Positions 13,440 through 27,625 of a stretch of 64,000 bases of DNA are shown one piece after another. Location: positions 1 to 64,000 of the forward strand of contig JAMJFZ010000029.1 of assembly GCA_026225945.1 (NCBI GenBank), read 5' to 3'. This stretch comes from Cricetomys ansorgei (lineage: Eukaryota; Chordata; Mammalia; Rodentia; Nesomyidae). Position 1 is the first letter of the stretch; each line of letters starts with the position of its first letter. The notes under the pieces were generated by a model that saw only the letters and a list, made by a program, of their open reading frames with translations, had not been told where the DNA came from and made no database searches. Both the position numbers and the translations under genes were made by a program.

Positions 13440-14475
13440 CATTGTTAAAGGAGTGCCCCAGTAAAACATGTGGATCTCTCTGTGAAGGGGATATAGAACA
13501 AATTTTGCAGTTTAACTGGGGGAGGATGGGAATGTATCACCTTTGGGAAAAGGATAAGAGGCAGAGAATATAGGGAATACAGACTGGAATTGGAAGGTAT
13601 TTTGGAGGTACACTTCAAAACTAGTACTATAGAAACTCCCTGCCATTCACAAGGGTGACCATAATGAAAAATCCTAGTAATGGGGAATACGGAACCTGTA
13701 TTGGCCATCTTCTATAACCAGGAAAGGCTTACATTAGTGCTACTGGGACACCAACTGAGACACAAAATCTTCGACCTACAAATTGCTCTGTCTTCAAGAT
13801 GTATGGGGCCAATGGACAGGCAACAAAACAAGAGATGTAACAGATGATTGACACTGCAGGGATGGCGAGCAACCATTCTCTGGATATCCCATAGATGATT
13901 CATAATGAAGTTTGGCTTTATTCATAGATCAGTGTCTAGTCTAATCTTCATCCGAGAAGCCTCCTCTTGTAGCTGATGGGAGCAGTTAGAGAGTCCCATG
14001 GCCAAACATTGGGTGGGGGTTACAAAACAGACAGAGAGAAATTGCGGGGAATAAGAAGTCGAACGCAGTAGGAGACATGTCTCATGGAATCAACTGTCCA
14101 GGACACATCATTGCTCACAGAGACTGAAACAGTTGTCAGGGAGCTTGCGTGGGTCTGTGGTAGGTCCTCCACATATATTGTAAGGGAATTAGGCTACATA
14201 TTCTTGTAGTACTCCTACAAGTTTAAATGGTAGTTTTCTGACATATTTACATGCCATATGGCCCTGTTACATGGTATGTTCTGATTTTCTTTTTTTTTCA
14301 AGAAAATCAGGAAGAGGAGCATAGGTGGATTTGAGGGAGAGGTGAGAAGGGGAAGAAGTTGGAGTAGTGGAGGGAGGGGAGCCTGCCTTCTGGATGTATA
14401 GTCCACAGGGCAAAAATGAAATTAAGGAAAATTAAGAAATAAAAAGTAAGATCTGTAATTAAAAAAAAAAAAAAC
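13440..14475 (+). mobile_element. L1 3' end (Lx-like 3' UTR), copy 1
   Basis: Text typical of old rodent L1 3' UTRs in sense: GACTGAAACAGTTGTCAGGGA, GGTCTGTGGTAGGTCCTCC, CATATATTGTAAGGG, then a G-rich GAGAGGTGAGAAGGGG stretch and a terminal A-run (14,461-14,474). Truncated at its 5' end; left border approximate. Confidence 0.55.
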
Positions 14476-17400
14476 CTCTAAGTCATCTTCCTTCGAAAAG
14501 TAGAACTGCGTCCAGGTGAATCATAGACCTATGGATTTAGAACAAAAAATGTATGAGAAACTATCCCTGAAATTTAAAAAACGTGGACACTGGATTTAGG
14601 AAATTTTTTCATGGGAATCACCAATTAGTTATTACATTCTCTTACACAGGACAAAGAGGCAGGGGAGGAGAGGTAATGTTTATAAAAATGTAGATATTGG
14701 GGACTTTGAGGCATACATTGGAAAAAAGAGCATAAGCTTTAAGAATTATGAAGAAATCCTTAGTATCATTAATGTAAAGTATACACATCAAGTATTAACA
14801 AATAATAATTTTTACAAAGGAGTATAGATAATAAATATAACAATTGATTTCCTTCCTTCTGAAATATAAACTAACCTCAAAGCAAACCATAATGATCATA
14901 TTGCTAAGTTTCTGTGCACTATGGCTTCCTTTGTTGATACTAGTCCTTAGCATCAAGCCAAGAAATACAGCAGATGGGTACTGATAAACAGCAGAAGTCA
15001 CTGACGCATACATTTGGTTAGAAAAGGTCAATAGATGGAAGTATATCATCTTATGTAATTGGATTATAAAGTGGAACATCCACCATTCTTATTCTTTCAT
15101 AACAGAAAACAAAAGAACATAAAGAAATAATGAACAGTAGTATGTTACCCTTTTACTCTTACTTTCAAAATTCTACAAGTTCGGTGAATACACCCATTCT
15201 ATTGAAGTTCACAAAGCTGAAGATTGCTTATTGGGACACAGTGGAAAGTTTGCATGGAAGAAAGGCTAGCTGTGTTATACGTGCCAAATGCTATGAATGT
15301 GATTTTACAGAATGTCTAAAGATTTCAAACTACAATCAATTCTTCACAACTTGTTTTTCCATTTATTGAAAGAGTGGATTATCTTCGACATATTCAGTAA
15401 GGTGTTTTCTGTTTTAGAAAATAATCCTTCAAGATTTCACAATAGGGAAATTATTATCTCAGATATCTCACATCTCCATACTAAGGTTGTCAAAAACCCC
15501 ACACAAATCAAGTCCCTTTCAAAATATCACTTATTTTAGTTTTATTTTGTGACCCTATGAAATTAATCAGAGTTACATGTGTGACCATGGCTTTGTACCT
15601 AACTCTTATACCCTAATGGCCTCATCAGTGGGAATAAAGAGAAATGTTAGAGCTAACCCTATTGAAAAACCATACTGATAAAAGGACCCTAGTTCAGGAA
15701 TAATGGGAAAATCTCATAGTCAATGTTCTCATCTATGCATCGCATCAGACAGGCCAAGATCAGGCAAATATTCTAACTCTGAATATGATGAACAGCTCAC
15801 CAGTTGGACCTAATCATATTAAAATGCATTTGAACATATAAAGGTACCATGATTGTTTTATTTCATTGATTTGACAGGCATATGTACTATCTCACTGAAA
15901 AATATTTGTCATGTTTCAATTTATTAATGCTACTAGAGACTTATTTATACATTCTTAATACATGTGCTGTTATATAGGATGATTTGAGATATCTTCTTCA
16001 AATGTATGAATTTCCTTTTAACCATTTCCTCCATGTATCTCAAAGGTCCAATTATCTAAAATTTGATAAGTTTTACCTCTCTCCCTCTGATTCTCTTGTC
16101 TTCATAAGGCAATGAATACACTCAATGATTTGTCCCTAAAGAATCTTTCCTTACTCCAATACCCAAATTTTAAACCTCCTTCAGACCAGTTATCCTAAAT
16201 TTCTCCTGTTTCATCTCTTAAACATAAGAATCTCTGACTTTCCTGCATGTAGTTCTATATTATTCTGGAAAATGACATAGAAAGGTCTGAATGTATATCT
16301 TCAGTTTTTCTAAATACAAGTAAATTGTGATGAATAAAAATTTTGACAATTTTTTTATACAAAACCATCTGCAATGACTATTAACAACAACATGCTCCTT
16401 CATTTTTTCAGTAAACAGTGTGTGTTTATTTTTCCTAAATTATTACATATATTTCAACATCAGTACACTATAAAGTTATGATTTTGTAAAGAAATCTATG
16501 GTTTAACCACACCAAGATTAAACAAACATGATGATTATGGAAAGTAAATATTATTAAATTTTTGGATAACTTATGAAAATCTTCTGATTTTCCAACCTCA
16601 TGCTGTTCCTTTGACTTTGAATTCTTGTATCATCAAATTCAATTATCATCATCTATTAAGATTGAAGTCAGAATACATTTATTTTATTATTTCGTTCTTC
16701 TCTCATCTTCCCACTTAGGTATAACAGTAATGGGTCCTTGACATTCCCAAGTGTTTTTGCTGGAGTAGAACATGGGTTATTTCAATTTACTACTTAACAG
16801 ATATGTCTCAGTGCCCCAAATATCTAAAGATTGATCAGGTTTTGCTTTCCTCTCTACAACATTTTTAAAATCCTGGGTTAAAGCAACAGTCCATTAGTGA
16901 TTTCGCAAAGAGATGTTTTTATATGTCCAATGTGCATGTTCTTGCATTTTAATATGACTAAGTTTTTAGCTGCTCTTCTTGAAAATATAGATCCATGGTT
17001 TATCTGGACCAGCATACATTGGAAAAAACTTTGGAATATTTGTTTATAGATCTTTATTCTATGTTAAAATTTTGTTTATGACCAGAAATATTTTATCTCA
17101 TGCGTATCAAAATGTTTTTGTTTGGAAAATATACTACAAAATTCTCTTTAAAATAAAGTTAATTGATATATATTTACTATTCACAAATCAATATCTACAT
17201 TTAGGCTCCATTGCAGTATAAAACAGATATAAAACTATTTTAAAACCATACTGAATTTTAAACACTGCTAAGTTGAATGAAACATGAGAGTTTGAAAAGA
17301 CAATACTCCTTATAATTAGGTTGAGTGATGAATCATTTCAGAATCCTCAAGGTCAACAGAGCACTGTGGCTTTGGCTCACTATACAATCCGAGGCAATGT

Positions 17401-18588
17401 GCCTTGTTTATTTAGTGAAGGTCAAATCAGAACAGCTTTTAAAATACTTCTTTGTTCCTTCTTCATAACTCTTCTTTATGTCATCACTGCTTCATAAATT
17501 TCATTGTCGTTGCATAACTACAAGCAAACATAAATTCAATTATTAATCGCATTACTTAGAACACTAAATGTATTCATTTATTTACTGATTCTCTTATTTT
17601 TCTCCATAATCACAGTGATATTAGTTCTGCAAAATTTCACAACAGTGAAATGTAAAAGCTCATTAATTTAAAAAATAAAAAATTCATTGTGTTTCCATTT
17701 CTTTCCCATTTTTAAATATTTTTTTTTAAATTTCAGTTTATCCTAGTTTTAAAAGTGAGTATCCTTAAGGACTCATTTTGATCTTTCTTGCAGAATTAAA
17801 GTAATCATAGTAACTATGAATTCTAAGTTCACTGAGCTATAAAATACCCAGAATATTGATGTAAAATGTTCAAATCAAGGACATATTGAATCCTCAGATC
17901 CTTCTCTTTCTCTCATGGATGACCTTATACTAATACTTGGATCAAACAAGAAGAACAGACAACATCTTCCAAGGTAAATATAACTTTAAACACATGAAGA
18001 AGCAAAGTGTGGTGTTTAACCTCTTTGTCTTGATGTTGCTTTTGTACTTTTCCTAGTTAATCAACCTGGTTTTCCACATGTGTTTCTAGTTCTCCCTATT
18101 TCTGAATTTAACCTGTCACAAAATATCTAGAGGAAAACTCCATGGTCAAAGTCCAGAGAGTTGTGGTAGTTTGGGAGAGATTCAATTAAAACTATGTATG
18201 CAAATATATTTAAAAACTCTGAAAGCATGTAATGAAGAATGATATTGTGTCAATTTCAAAAAGGAGCACAATGACACAATTAATAATGAGATGAGTTAAA
18301 ATAAAACATAGTAAACTAAAATATTGTCAATAATGTAAAATATTTATCCCCAGTACTGTTCACTGTAGGAAGAATATTCTTGCTAAAATGGCAAATGTCA
18401 AATTATGTTCTTTATATAATATACCATGTTTTAATGCACAATTTAAGGTTTCATTTGTAAAAGAAATTCATCACAGCTCTCCCATCTTTCTTCCATGCCT
18501 TCTTTCCCAGCAGGAGCTCCACACATACCCCCATTCCAATGAATATATGCTATTCTTCTTTGGTTTTTATTATCACATAAACAGACAT
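14476..18588. other. No gene recognised (copy 1)
   Basis: AT-rich sequence. A frame at 15,130-15,369 with several cysteines (C-V-I-R-A-K-C-Y-E-C-D) recurs with changes at 33,723-33,977. No family match and no exon borders that hold in both copies. Confidence 0.45.
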
Positions 18589-18640
18589 GCACACAAACAT
18601 ACAAACACACACATATGTATATATATATATATATATATTT
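18589..18640. repeat. CA/TA microsatellite, short in copy 1
   Basis: Broken CA followed by a TA run; expanded to about 100 bp in copy 2 (37,167-37,270). Confidence 0.9.
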
Positions 18641-18699
18641 TATATTTTCCAAATAGTAGAGTCTGTTTTTTGTTTTATGGGTATATATGGTTACACAAT

Positions 18700-19695
18700 T
18701 GATAACTGAAGATATGTGTGATCCACTAGGGAAATAGTTGGGGTAGAGTACCCCATCTCTTCTGCTGTAGAGGAAGGGACAAGATCAGAAGATTGGACTG
18801 GGAGGAATGGAGAAAGTGATAAGTATCTGCATTTGACATACAGGCCTGATCACTCTGCACTAGACACCAGTCAGGGAGCTCTTCTCTGAAAAAAGCTTGG
18901 TCCCCAGTTCTCAGCAGTTATTAGTCTCTTCTAGATCATTTTCTATGGTTGGGACAGCATTAAATACTTCTCTTCCATATATACATGCTTATTTTTATCA
19001 CCATTGTTACAGTCTTGATTGTAAGGTTTGTTTATAGAACAGACTATATGACTGCAGACATTCTGTTATTTTGCCTTTTAGAATCTTTCTAGTTTACTCT
19101 CCTGAAATAGTCTGTGTGCCATAGATGGAGGAGCTCTGTTGCTGATATATCTATTGGGGCTGGGTTACTTATGGTCTATTTATCTATGCCTTGTGTTCAT
19201 TCATGAGTTTTTGTCATGGTATCTATTTGCTATAAAGAAAAGTGTCCTTACTGAAGGGTGATAGCTATACAAATCTTGGGGGAAAAAAGATTTAGAATGT
19301 ATAATGGAATTAGGCTGATCTAGCAAAATGATGGGAGTAGGCAATTTTTATGAACCATAATCTTAATAGATCTTGGTGGTTTAATAGACTCCCAGTACCA
19401 GATATGATTTTCCCTCGTGCTGAGGGCTCCTAAGATCCAATTAGACAGGTGTGTTTGCAACCAAGATGTGAATGTCAATCAGTGCTCCATTCTACAATTC
19501 TTGTCATGTTGGTAATTGTTATGATTCATAGATGTTACAGTGGGTAGAGTGGATAATTCCTTCCATCCCTTGTTAGCATTGATAGAATTTTCTGAAAGCA
19601 TCGATGCTAGACTACATGAAAGAAGCTTTTATGTCAGAGCCAGCTAGAATGATCTGTGGCCTGTGTCTTAGTGTGCACTATCTTCAGATATAAAG
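18700..19695. mobile_element. L1-related interspersed repeat, copy 1
   Basis: Contains stretches recalled from common rodent L1-associated repeats (GGTTGGGACAGCAT, CACCATTGTTACAGTCTTG, TAGCAAAATGATGGGAGTAGG). Family and strand not settled. No coding potential. Confidence 0.4.
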
Positions 19696-19861
19696 GCCAT
19701 GAAACAAAACAAAACAATAATATGAATAGTTTCTTTAGTCATTGGCTTAATGTGAAAAACCATTTAAAAGTAAGTGTTCTGTGTATGATATTCAATTTTT
19801 TATTAGTCTATTTTTCTTGTGGGACTCTTTGTTAGTCCTACTGGGTGACTTCTTATAAAAT

Positions 19862-19864
19862 ACA

Positions 19865-19913
<49 letters not shown>
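19862..19913. repeat. (CA)n microsatellite (copy 1)
   Basis: Over 20 CA units; TA-rich runs follow at 19,970-20,012. Counterpart in copy 2 at 38,491-38,528. Confidence 0.95.
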
Positions 19914-19916
<3 letters not shown>

Positions 19917-20059
19917 GTGATAATATTTAAATAGAATGGACAGATAGATAAATGATAATGTGTGTACACACATATATATGTATATATATAAATATACATT
20001 TATATATATATGTAAATTTCTATACATTCATGTTTTATAGAACTAAGTATAAAATTAAT

Positions 20060-20800
20060 GATTTCTTGAGGCCTTATGAAAAATTGTTGGTATAAGCTTT
20101 CCATCCTTCTACTCGGTTATTGACCCAATTGCAAGTACTCTCCCATTATTCCATTTCCAGACTCATTTCATCTTTAATCTGTTATCCTACATTCTCCTAA
20201 CAGCCTACAATCATTTTATATTTTTCTGGTTTTTGTAGTTACTCCATGTTACATATTCATGTATGAGGATACAGAGATAGGGACAACACAAATTAAAGAA
20301 CATGCTGTGATTATCTTTCTGTATCTGGTTTACCACACTCTATACAATCTTTTCTCATTTCATCCATTTACTGAAATTCTATTCACTTCCTATTCACATC
20401 CTTGTTGAATGTTTCCTTGGCTGTGAAGAAACTTTATAACATTTTGTTAATCTGATCAATTTTTGAACTGAATTCTTTTGAAAATGGAGTCCTGTGCAAG
20501 AGGTTCTTTCACATATATTCTGTAGGCTAATTTGCATGTTCTCTTCATTACTATGTCAGTGTTTCAGATTTCATATTTATGTCTTTGATCCATTTGGATT
20601 TAATTTTTGTGCAAGGTGATTGCTGTAAGTCTACTTGTCTACTTTCATTCCTCTCACACAAACATCCAATTTTTCCTGAACCAATTGTTGAAGACATTTT
20701 TTATCCACCTTGTTTTTGGCAGATTGATCAATTATTTTTAGAAGAAAAAATATTTACTTCAACAAGGCAGCTTCATTTTACTTAAAAATATTTCTTTTAA
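20060..20800 (-). mobile_element. L1 fragment, antisense, internally deleted (copy 1)
   Basis: Antisense end of L1 ORF2: TTTCTGTATCTGGTTTACC, TTTCATCCATTTACTGAAAT, TTGATCCATTTGGATTTAATTTTTGTGCAAGG. Near 20,383 it jumps over about 0.6 kb that is present in copy 2. Confidence 0.6.
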
Positions 20801-21451
20801 TTAGTTTTAACATTTTTGATGTATTGTCATTATTTTGCTTTGAATCCTGTGAATGACAAGGGAATTAAGACAGGTAGGAGGTTTGCAATCCTGAAATGTC
20901 AATTGTCCTTCACAGTAGAACAGTAATTGTGATTCGAAGTCTAACTACTGCTGGACAAACAAGTTAATGAATAAAACACCTTATGAGTATTGTAGAAATT
21001 GAATAAAATAAACTGTATAAAAAATTCTGAATCTCAGATGACAGATAAAAGGCAGAATTCAGTACTTTTCCAGCAGTGAAATTTAAACGTACACAATTTA
21101 CAACTATGTTTTCTGGTACTTTCAATTTTTTTCAATGTGGATGATAAGCGATTTAAACATCATTTTCTTGTATATAATTGTGGATTTTTTTGAAATTAGC
21201 CTGTGAAGGAGTCTAGCATTTTTAAAGTGAAATACTATTAAATTACTTTCCACATGCTCTTTCCTCCATCCTGCCATTCCTGTCCATCAAAGTTCTCTTT
21301 CATATACATCTTACTCTCCAGTTGGTACCCTGTTTTTAATGGTTGTTTTTGTTACATATATATACATAATGCCTATGCATATGTATATAAAATATTTGCA
21401 TACAACCTGATCAATTTGTTTTTGTTGTTTATATGTATTGCTTCAGTGTTG

Positions 21452-22320
21452 TTTACCTAATATGGCTAACTGATGAAAGGCCACCAGACTCCAGATTGGG
21501 GTGTTCACAGCAAAAAAAAATATGCTGTGGCAAATTATTGAGAGCATTAAGAGTTTTTAGGCCTTTACAGAAGCATGTCACAGTGGCAATTGCTAGGATC
21601 AATACATTGATTGTTTCCAAATGCAGTGACATCTGCAAGCTTTACGGAGTATACAAAATTAATGCCAAATGTCCTGTCTAGCTTTTCTTCACTAGTAAGT
21701 GAACATTCAGAGAAATGCAAAATGACATGAAATGCTTTCCTACTTGAATCAAATGTTTCTCTTTCTCTCATGAACTGTAAGCACAAAGTGCCCACAGGAG
21801 CCATTGACTCTTACCTGAGAAACTTACAATATATTCATCTGAAGCATCTGGGTGAGGTCATCTACATGGTTTGTAGCAACTTTATGGACTGTTTCAGGAA
21901 AAAAATGCCCCTGAGAATATCCATGTCTCTTTAGGATTTTTAAATCTCTCTTCTAAATACATTGTATGTAGTAAAATATCTGAAATGATTTCTCCTTAGT
22001 TCACTTGTTCAAAAAATATCTTTATCTCCTGTATTGTCTTCCAACCCATGATTGATATGCATTTATCATAATATTGGACCAAAATATCATTCATATATCT
22101 GAAGTGTCATGCAAATTTATTAACAAATGACAACCATATTTTAATCTCAGATACTGCAGAATTCTATTCAGAAAAACAAAATTTACATTTTTACATTTCT
22201 CCTCTTCCACATCACTCATACAATACCCAACTGCATCCATTTCCCACATTCTCTCTGCCAATCAATGAGGCTATTTGACTTTGGTCTTTCAAGTTTTCTC
22301 TTCATCACCCACAGTGGTCC
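21452..22320. repeat. Diverged module, partial occurrence (copy 2)
   Basis: Copy-2 counterpart of 711-1,570; the left half of the module is cut off by the duplication junction. No gene recognised. Confidence 0.6.
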
Positions 22321-22914
22321 ATATTGTGAACATATACAAAAGCACTAACAACTTGAAAAATCAGGATCGTCTCTGTCCTTACATTACTTTTTATGAAAAA
22401 TTATGAAAAATTCCTTATTTTTACATTCTGTGATTTTCCCAACTTTTTACCACCTCTTTTTCTTCCTTTACTCTGAACAAAAAAATTATTTTGGACAATA
22501 TAAGCATGTTTTTCTTTTTTAAATTTCACTCCTTTTTGGACAGCATTTTCTTTAACAAGTGGCATAAATAAAAGAGTTCATACAGAAACAAGCAGATCCA
22601 TCAGGAATGTTCTTCTCCTGAATAAATGGTAACTCCAAAGCAAGCTAAAATAGCCCTGTTCTTATCTGACATGTCTCTATTATAAAAATTTTATTCCCAG
22701 TCACCTGTGAATACACTTGAGGAAACAGAGTGCCATTCTCTTTCTTCTCTTGAATTTTACCAATGAGCTTTCGCCGCATGTTGTTTTTCCATTCTATGTC
22801 AGGTATGTTTCCTCACATGTGTTTAGCCAAGATCAAAGTATAAACCTTGTGTGTTTCAATATCTCAATGTACCAATATTATCATAATACATATCTATACT
22901 GATTATGCTCATAC

Positions 22915-25769
22915 GATCTTCCTAAATATTTATGTACTTAGAGAGGCGATTTTATGAGTAATGAGTAATTATATGAGTGTCGTGAAGTGGGGATTATTCA
23001 ATGTCTTGAGAAAGCAGATGGATTATTGCAAAGATTAAAGAAACCAATAACTAGAGAAAATATGAAGATAGATTGGAGCAGTCTTTTTTTTTAATGGAGA
23101 GACAAGTATTTGGCTCTGGACAAACTGAATTTACCATGAATTTGAAGTGAATTTGAGTTTAATGGAACGCTTTTCTACACTTGATGAGTTCCATTTGAGA
23201 ACAGGTAAACTCAAGGACTTGAAAGCCACATTGAACCTTTGTATATTAGTTTCTTTCCTAGAAAATTCAAATTATGAAACCTATAGTTCACATATGGAGA
23301 ATAAAGAAAGTTTTATAGACTAAAACATACAGATTTCAGGAAGAAAAAAGGTACTATTTCCTGAGAAAAGATCTACATTTTTCACAAGTCATATTTTCAA
23401 AACAAGCATGAACAACAGGATTCGTATGTCACACACCACAATTTAGTCACCGAAACAGAAAATTTGTTTTGTTGTTTATTAATGTTGTTGTGTTGTCATA
23501 AGTTAAACTCATGAAAAATATCACTAAAAACCTTATGTTTTAAAGGATAGGTCTCATTTGAAATTTCTTGGGTACGATTGTTAGGGCTATATCACTTTTT
23601 AGCTAGAATTTATAGGAAATCCTTTTTAATCTATAAAAACAAACTCTTATCAGTCAAGTACAAGCCTATTTGGAAACAATATAGTTTAAATATACTTTTC
23701 AGGAGATTTAGCAATTTGAATTTTTCATTTTCAACCTAATAAAATATGTCTACTCAAAAGGAACCATGAAATGCAATTATAATTTGAGTTTCATTTATGA
23801 TTCTATAATACGTTAGATTAAATTGAGGCTCATCCTGCAGGCAACAAAAGTTTTTTAAGACTCCACTGACTCTTTGACCATGGTTATTATGTTCCTTAAT
23901 TATGCACATTTTGGTATCTTCCAGAAAAATCAATTTGAAGACACTGTTGGGTACACAGTGAAGCAAATTTAATTCTTTTACTCAAAAGTATAGATTTCCT
24001 AAAATGTCTATAGGTCAATTTCTGAAAGCATGCAAGGAAAATTATAAGTAAAAGCTTTATGGCTTCTATCAATATTTTTTCTCAAAGTGAGTGGCCTCTT
24101 CTGTATTTATTGGATCATGAGACTGATGGCATCTGAAATCAATTAATTAATTGATTTAATTAATTAAATTAATTAAATGGCTCTTATATTCTGTTTCTAA
24201 GATTGAAAGAAAGCTTTCATTAATTTCTTTAAAAAGCTGATGAGTATTTAAAAATGTATAACACATTAGCATATTTCTAACACATGTGATTTCTAGGAAG
24301 ATTACCACTGATTAGATACTATCAAATGACTGCAACTATCACACCACGATGCATATTATTTTGCCTATGCTGTCCATTGTTACGAGTAACTCATCTTGCA
24401 GTTAACCATACAATGCTTCCCTTAGGTATATGTTACTTCAAGACTGATAATTCACATATTTGAAATACCAAACAGAAAAATATGCAAAATCCACTGGAAT
24501 TTACAGCATAGAGATTTAAGGCAGAAAATATATATTCAAGAAGGATGACACTCTTCTGTCAAATATGTGACTCTAGTAATACTGAGGATTATTTCAATTT
24601 ACTTTATCCATTCATCAGTATAATTTCCAGATCTCTATGGCACTTTCAACTCAGTTATTATATTATGTCCTGTGACATATATTTAAACCAATTTATTAAA
24701 CAAATTACCAAATAATTTTATTCTTTTGGTTGCTTTTTGGAAAAAAAATCATTTTTCCTTATTCAATATTTACTTACAGAATCCAGATATATTAATACAG
24801 AGCAAGGCATCAGTGGATTGCAGATACAATCAGAAGGATATTCAAATTAATAATTACAAGTATGATTTTCTTATTTCTCTAATGTTAGAAATTCCAAAGT
24901 GTCACATTTTGACCCTTCCTTTTACTCTATTTGAAATGTTTTAAATCCAAATGAATTTGATGCCCTTGAGAATCATTAGTTATTATTGTTTTTGTTGTTT
25001 GTTTTTGTTGTTGTTATTTTTAGTTTGAAATCCTCAGTGGTTAGCATTCTCAAAATATTTTATAAACAACAGCGTATGAAGTAGAAATTAAACAATTGCC
25101 TCCTCCACCCAAACACTCTTTGGCACTGGTTCAGCAGTCAAAAGGCTAATTACAAAGTGCTTGCCTTCTTCTAATCACAGAGCCTCAATCCTATTTCATA
25201 TATGATTTCAATTACCAAAAAAGAAATCTATGAATAAAAACAGACATGACATACTCTTACAGATAACACTTTCATTCAAAATGTTTCTATAAAAATAATT
25301 TACTTCTTTATCTTCTGGCATCTCTGGGCTTTTGTTGCCTCATAGATGGGAGATAGGGATCCCCTAAACTTGTGAATAAAGAGTGTGTCAAATCAAGTTT
25401 TTTTGTCCTCACTTTAGTCCAAGTGTACATGAACTTGTTCAGTACTTTTTCCCTATTATGGCTCTATTAACTGAAAATAATTTGCATGTGTTTACAGCCA
25501 ATATTGAACTTCTTCTAGCAATGTGTAGGTTTGAAAGGAATATAACCCATATGTCTTTGACAAAAATTTGGTTTGAAGGGAGAAGTGAATACAGGAAACA
25601 TTAGGTCATAATTTCTTAGCCTGTAATTAAATATAAACTTTTTCTTATATATTGCTACTTCAGTTAAACTTGTTTTATAATGATTTTCTGTAAAGTTTTT
25701 GTGAGTTCTTAAACATTCACAAGGTATCTATCGCTGTACTTTATAACTGACCTATATGTATGAAATAAT
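22915..25769. other. No gene recognised (copy 2 counterpart of 4,366-7,159)
   Basis: Same sequence as in copy 1 with scattered substitutions and small indels; short frames are not kept in phase between the copies. Confidence 0.5.
24140..24180. repeat. TTAA/ATTAATTA low-complexity tract, expanded in copy 2
   Basis: Palindromic AATTAATTAATTG-type run of about 40 bp. Copy 1 has only a short stub at about 5,622-5,632. Confidence 0.8.
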
Positions 25770-27625
25770 ATAAAACACAGCATTCCCATATTAGTTTTCT
25801 ATGATTTGGAAAAGGTTCTTGCAGTGTGTCTGTAGCTCTGTCTCTGTCTTTCTGTGTATCTCTGTCTCCATGTCTGTCTTTCTGTGTCTTTCTCTTTCTC
25901 ATTCTCTTTCTCACTCTCACTCTGTCTTCTCTTTCATTCATGTAATTATTACTCAATGGTTACTCAGTTTTATGGTTTCAATTAATACCTTGTTATTTAG
26001 CTAAGATCTGCCAAATCTTTCACATCTCCTATGTATCAGGACTCCCTTGGTTGGTTCCGATCAACACCAAAGAATCTATATAATATCCATATTTGAGACA
26101 GGTTTCATCTTTCCTATGCATTTTAAATTATTATTCTTATTCCTTTCTTTGAGAATTAATCCATGCCAAAATTTTAAGAGATTCAGAAACATTGAATTTT
26201 GCTTCTTTGTTTCCTTGTAACTCCAGATTAACAATAATCTTACCACATAACCTTTTCGTTGGCTTCATTAGACTTCCTTGTTTGCTTTTTCCAGTACTCA
26301 TACCATTCTAATACACATAACTCTGTTGACAAGGAAAACACTAGGATCTACAAGTCAGGACCTTTTTCTAAATAACCTTGTGAAAATTAACTGTCCTTTT
26401 TCAGGAAAAATATCTCTGAGAATCTCCATGTCTCTTTGAATATTTTTAATTTCTCTTCTAAATAAACTGCAATTAGACGTACATCAGTCATGAATTCTCT
26501 TCAATTCACTTCTGCTGTTGTCTTACAATTGTTGTAAATTGTTTTAGAATCCATGATTAATATGCTGATTTCACAATGAGTTAGCCAAATACCATTTATA
26601 TATCTGAACTGCTTTGCAAATATGTTAACACATGACTTCAAAGATTTTTATCTCAGATATTGCAGATTTTTCTCAGATGGGCAACATATTTGTTTTTCTT
26701 TAAATATATCCTCTTCCACAGCACTCAGGGAAAAACCACTTGCTGCCATTTCCCACTTTCTCACAACCAGGCAATGAGGATAGTGGATTTTTATCTTCAA
26801 GGTTTCTCTTCATTCTCTTTTACTGTCAAATTACTCTGTAAATAGTGTGGTCATATACTGCACACATACTGTAGTAAAACTCTCTTGTCCACCTCAATTT
26901 TTATGTCATTATGTTACTCTTTAATGTATTTTTGAATATTTTCCTTATAGTTGCATTCTTTTATTTATCCTTTGCTTTACCATTCCTTTTCATTCCTAGT
27001 GTCAAGTAATATATCTCAGTATCCTCATGATTTGCCCATCATGATTTTGCACATATTATAAAGTTTATATTGACTTATGCAAAATGAATTAAATTAATTT
27101 AACTTTCCAAAGCACTCCACTCAAGTTCTTCTGGTTTTCATATTCTCACAGTCATTCTACAAATCTCCTTCATTTCTTCTTTAAACATTTCCCCATTCCT
27201 GCAGTTCAAAGGTAGAATTACTCAATATTACTTTTCCTTTTATTACATGATGTTATGGGATTAACTAGCTCTAGGAACTCTAAGAACTTTTCTTATATCT
27301 ACATTAACTATTTGCCTTTACAGACAATTTTTTAAGACTTGATCTATTGTCCATTCTCATTTTTCATATACAAAGACATGTGGAAGACAGCATGCCAGAA
27401 CACATTTCTTGTTTTGCTTCCACCCACAAATTGCCAAGTTCGTCCTTGAAACAAACCAATATTAAATGTGTTCATGTACCATCTCCCTATTGTATACCAT
27501 AAAATGGACTTTTTATGTAGTTAATATATTAAAGTAAATCATGAATTAAAAACATAATCGAAAACATTAATGCAAGACATTAATTCCAATATGTGAAACT
27601 TTTTTAATTTTACTCAAACATTAAT
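25770..27625. repeat. Diverged module, occurrence in copy 2
   Basis: Copy-2 counterpart of 7,160-9,010 with the CT-rich tract at about 25,826-25,936. No gene recognised. Confidence 0.6.
25826..25936. repeat. CT-rich low-complexity tract (copy 2)
   Basis: Counterpart of 7,205-7,320. Confidence 0.8.

Larger units (their letters stand above)
711..21451. repeat. Large tandem duplication, copy 1 (about 20.7 kb)
   Basis: Homology to copy 2 begins at TTTACCTAATAT (711 and 21,452) and runs to GCTTCAGTGTTG just before 21,452. Order is conserved throughout, for example 5,783 matches 24,326, 12,732 matches about 31,314, and 18,388 matches 36,972. By eye the lines compared differ by roughly 4-6%. Contains 2,167-4,365, absent from copy 2. 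Confidence 0.93.

Noticed and set aside
17994..18056. Signal-peptide-like start (M-K-K-Q-S-V-V-F-N-L-F-V-L-M-L-L) ended by TAG
   Set aside because: No following exon, and the copy-2 version has no better context; hydrophobic frames arise easily in T-rich DNA.
19803..20027. Frames across CA/TA repeats here and at 18,388-18,702, 36,972-37,334 and 47,204-47,484
   Set aside because: They are translations of microsatellites (runs of Cys-Val, Thr-His or Tyr-Ile).
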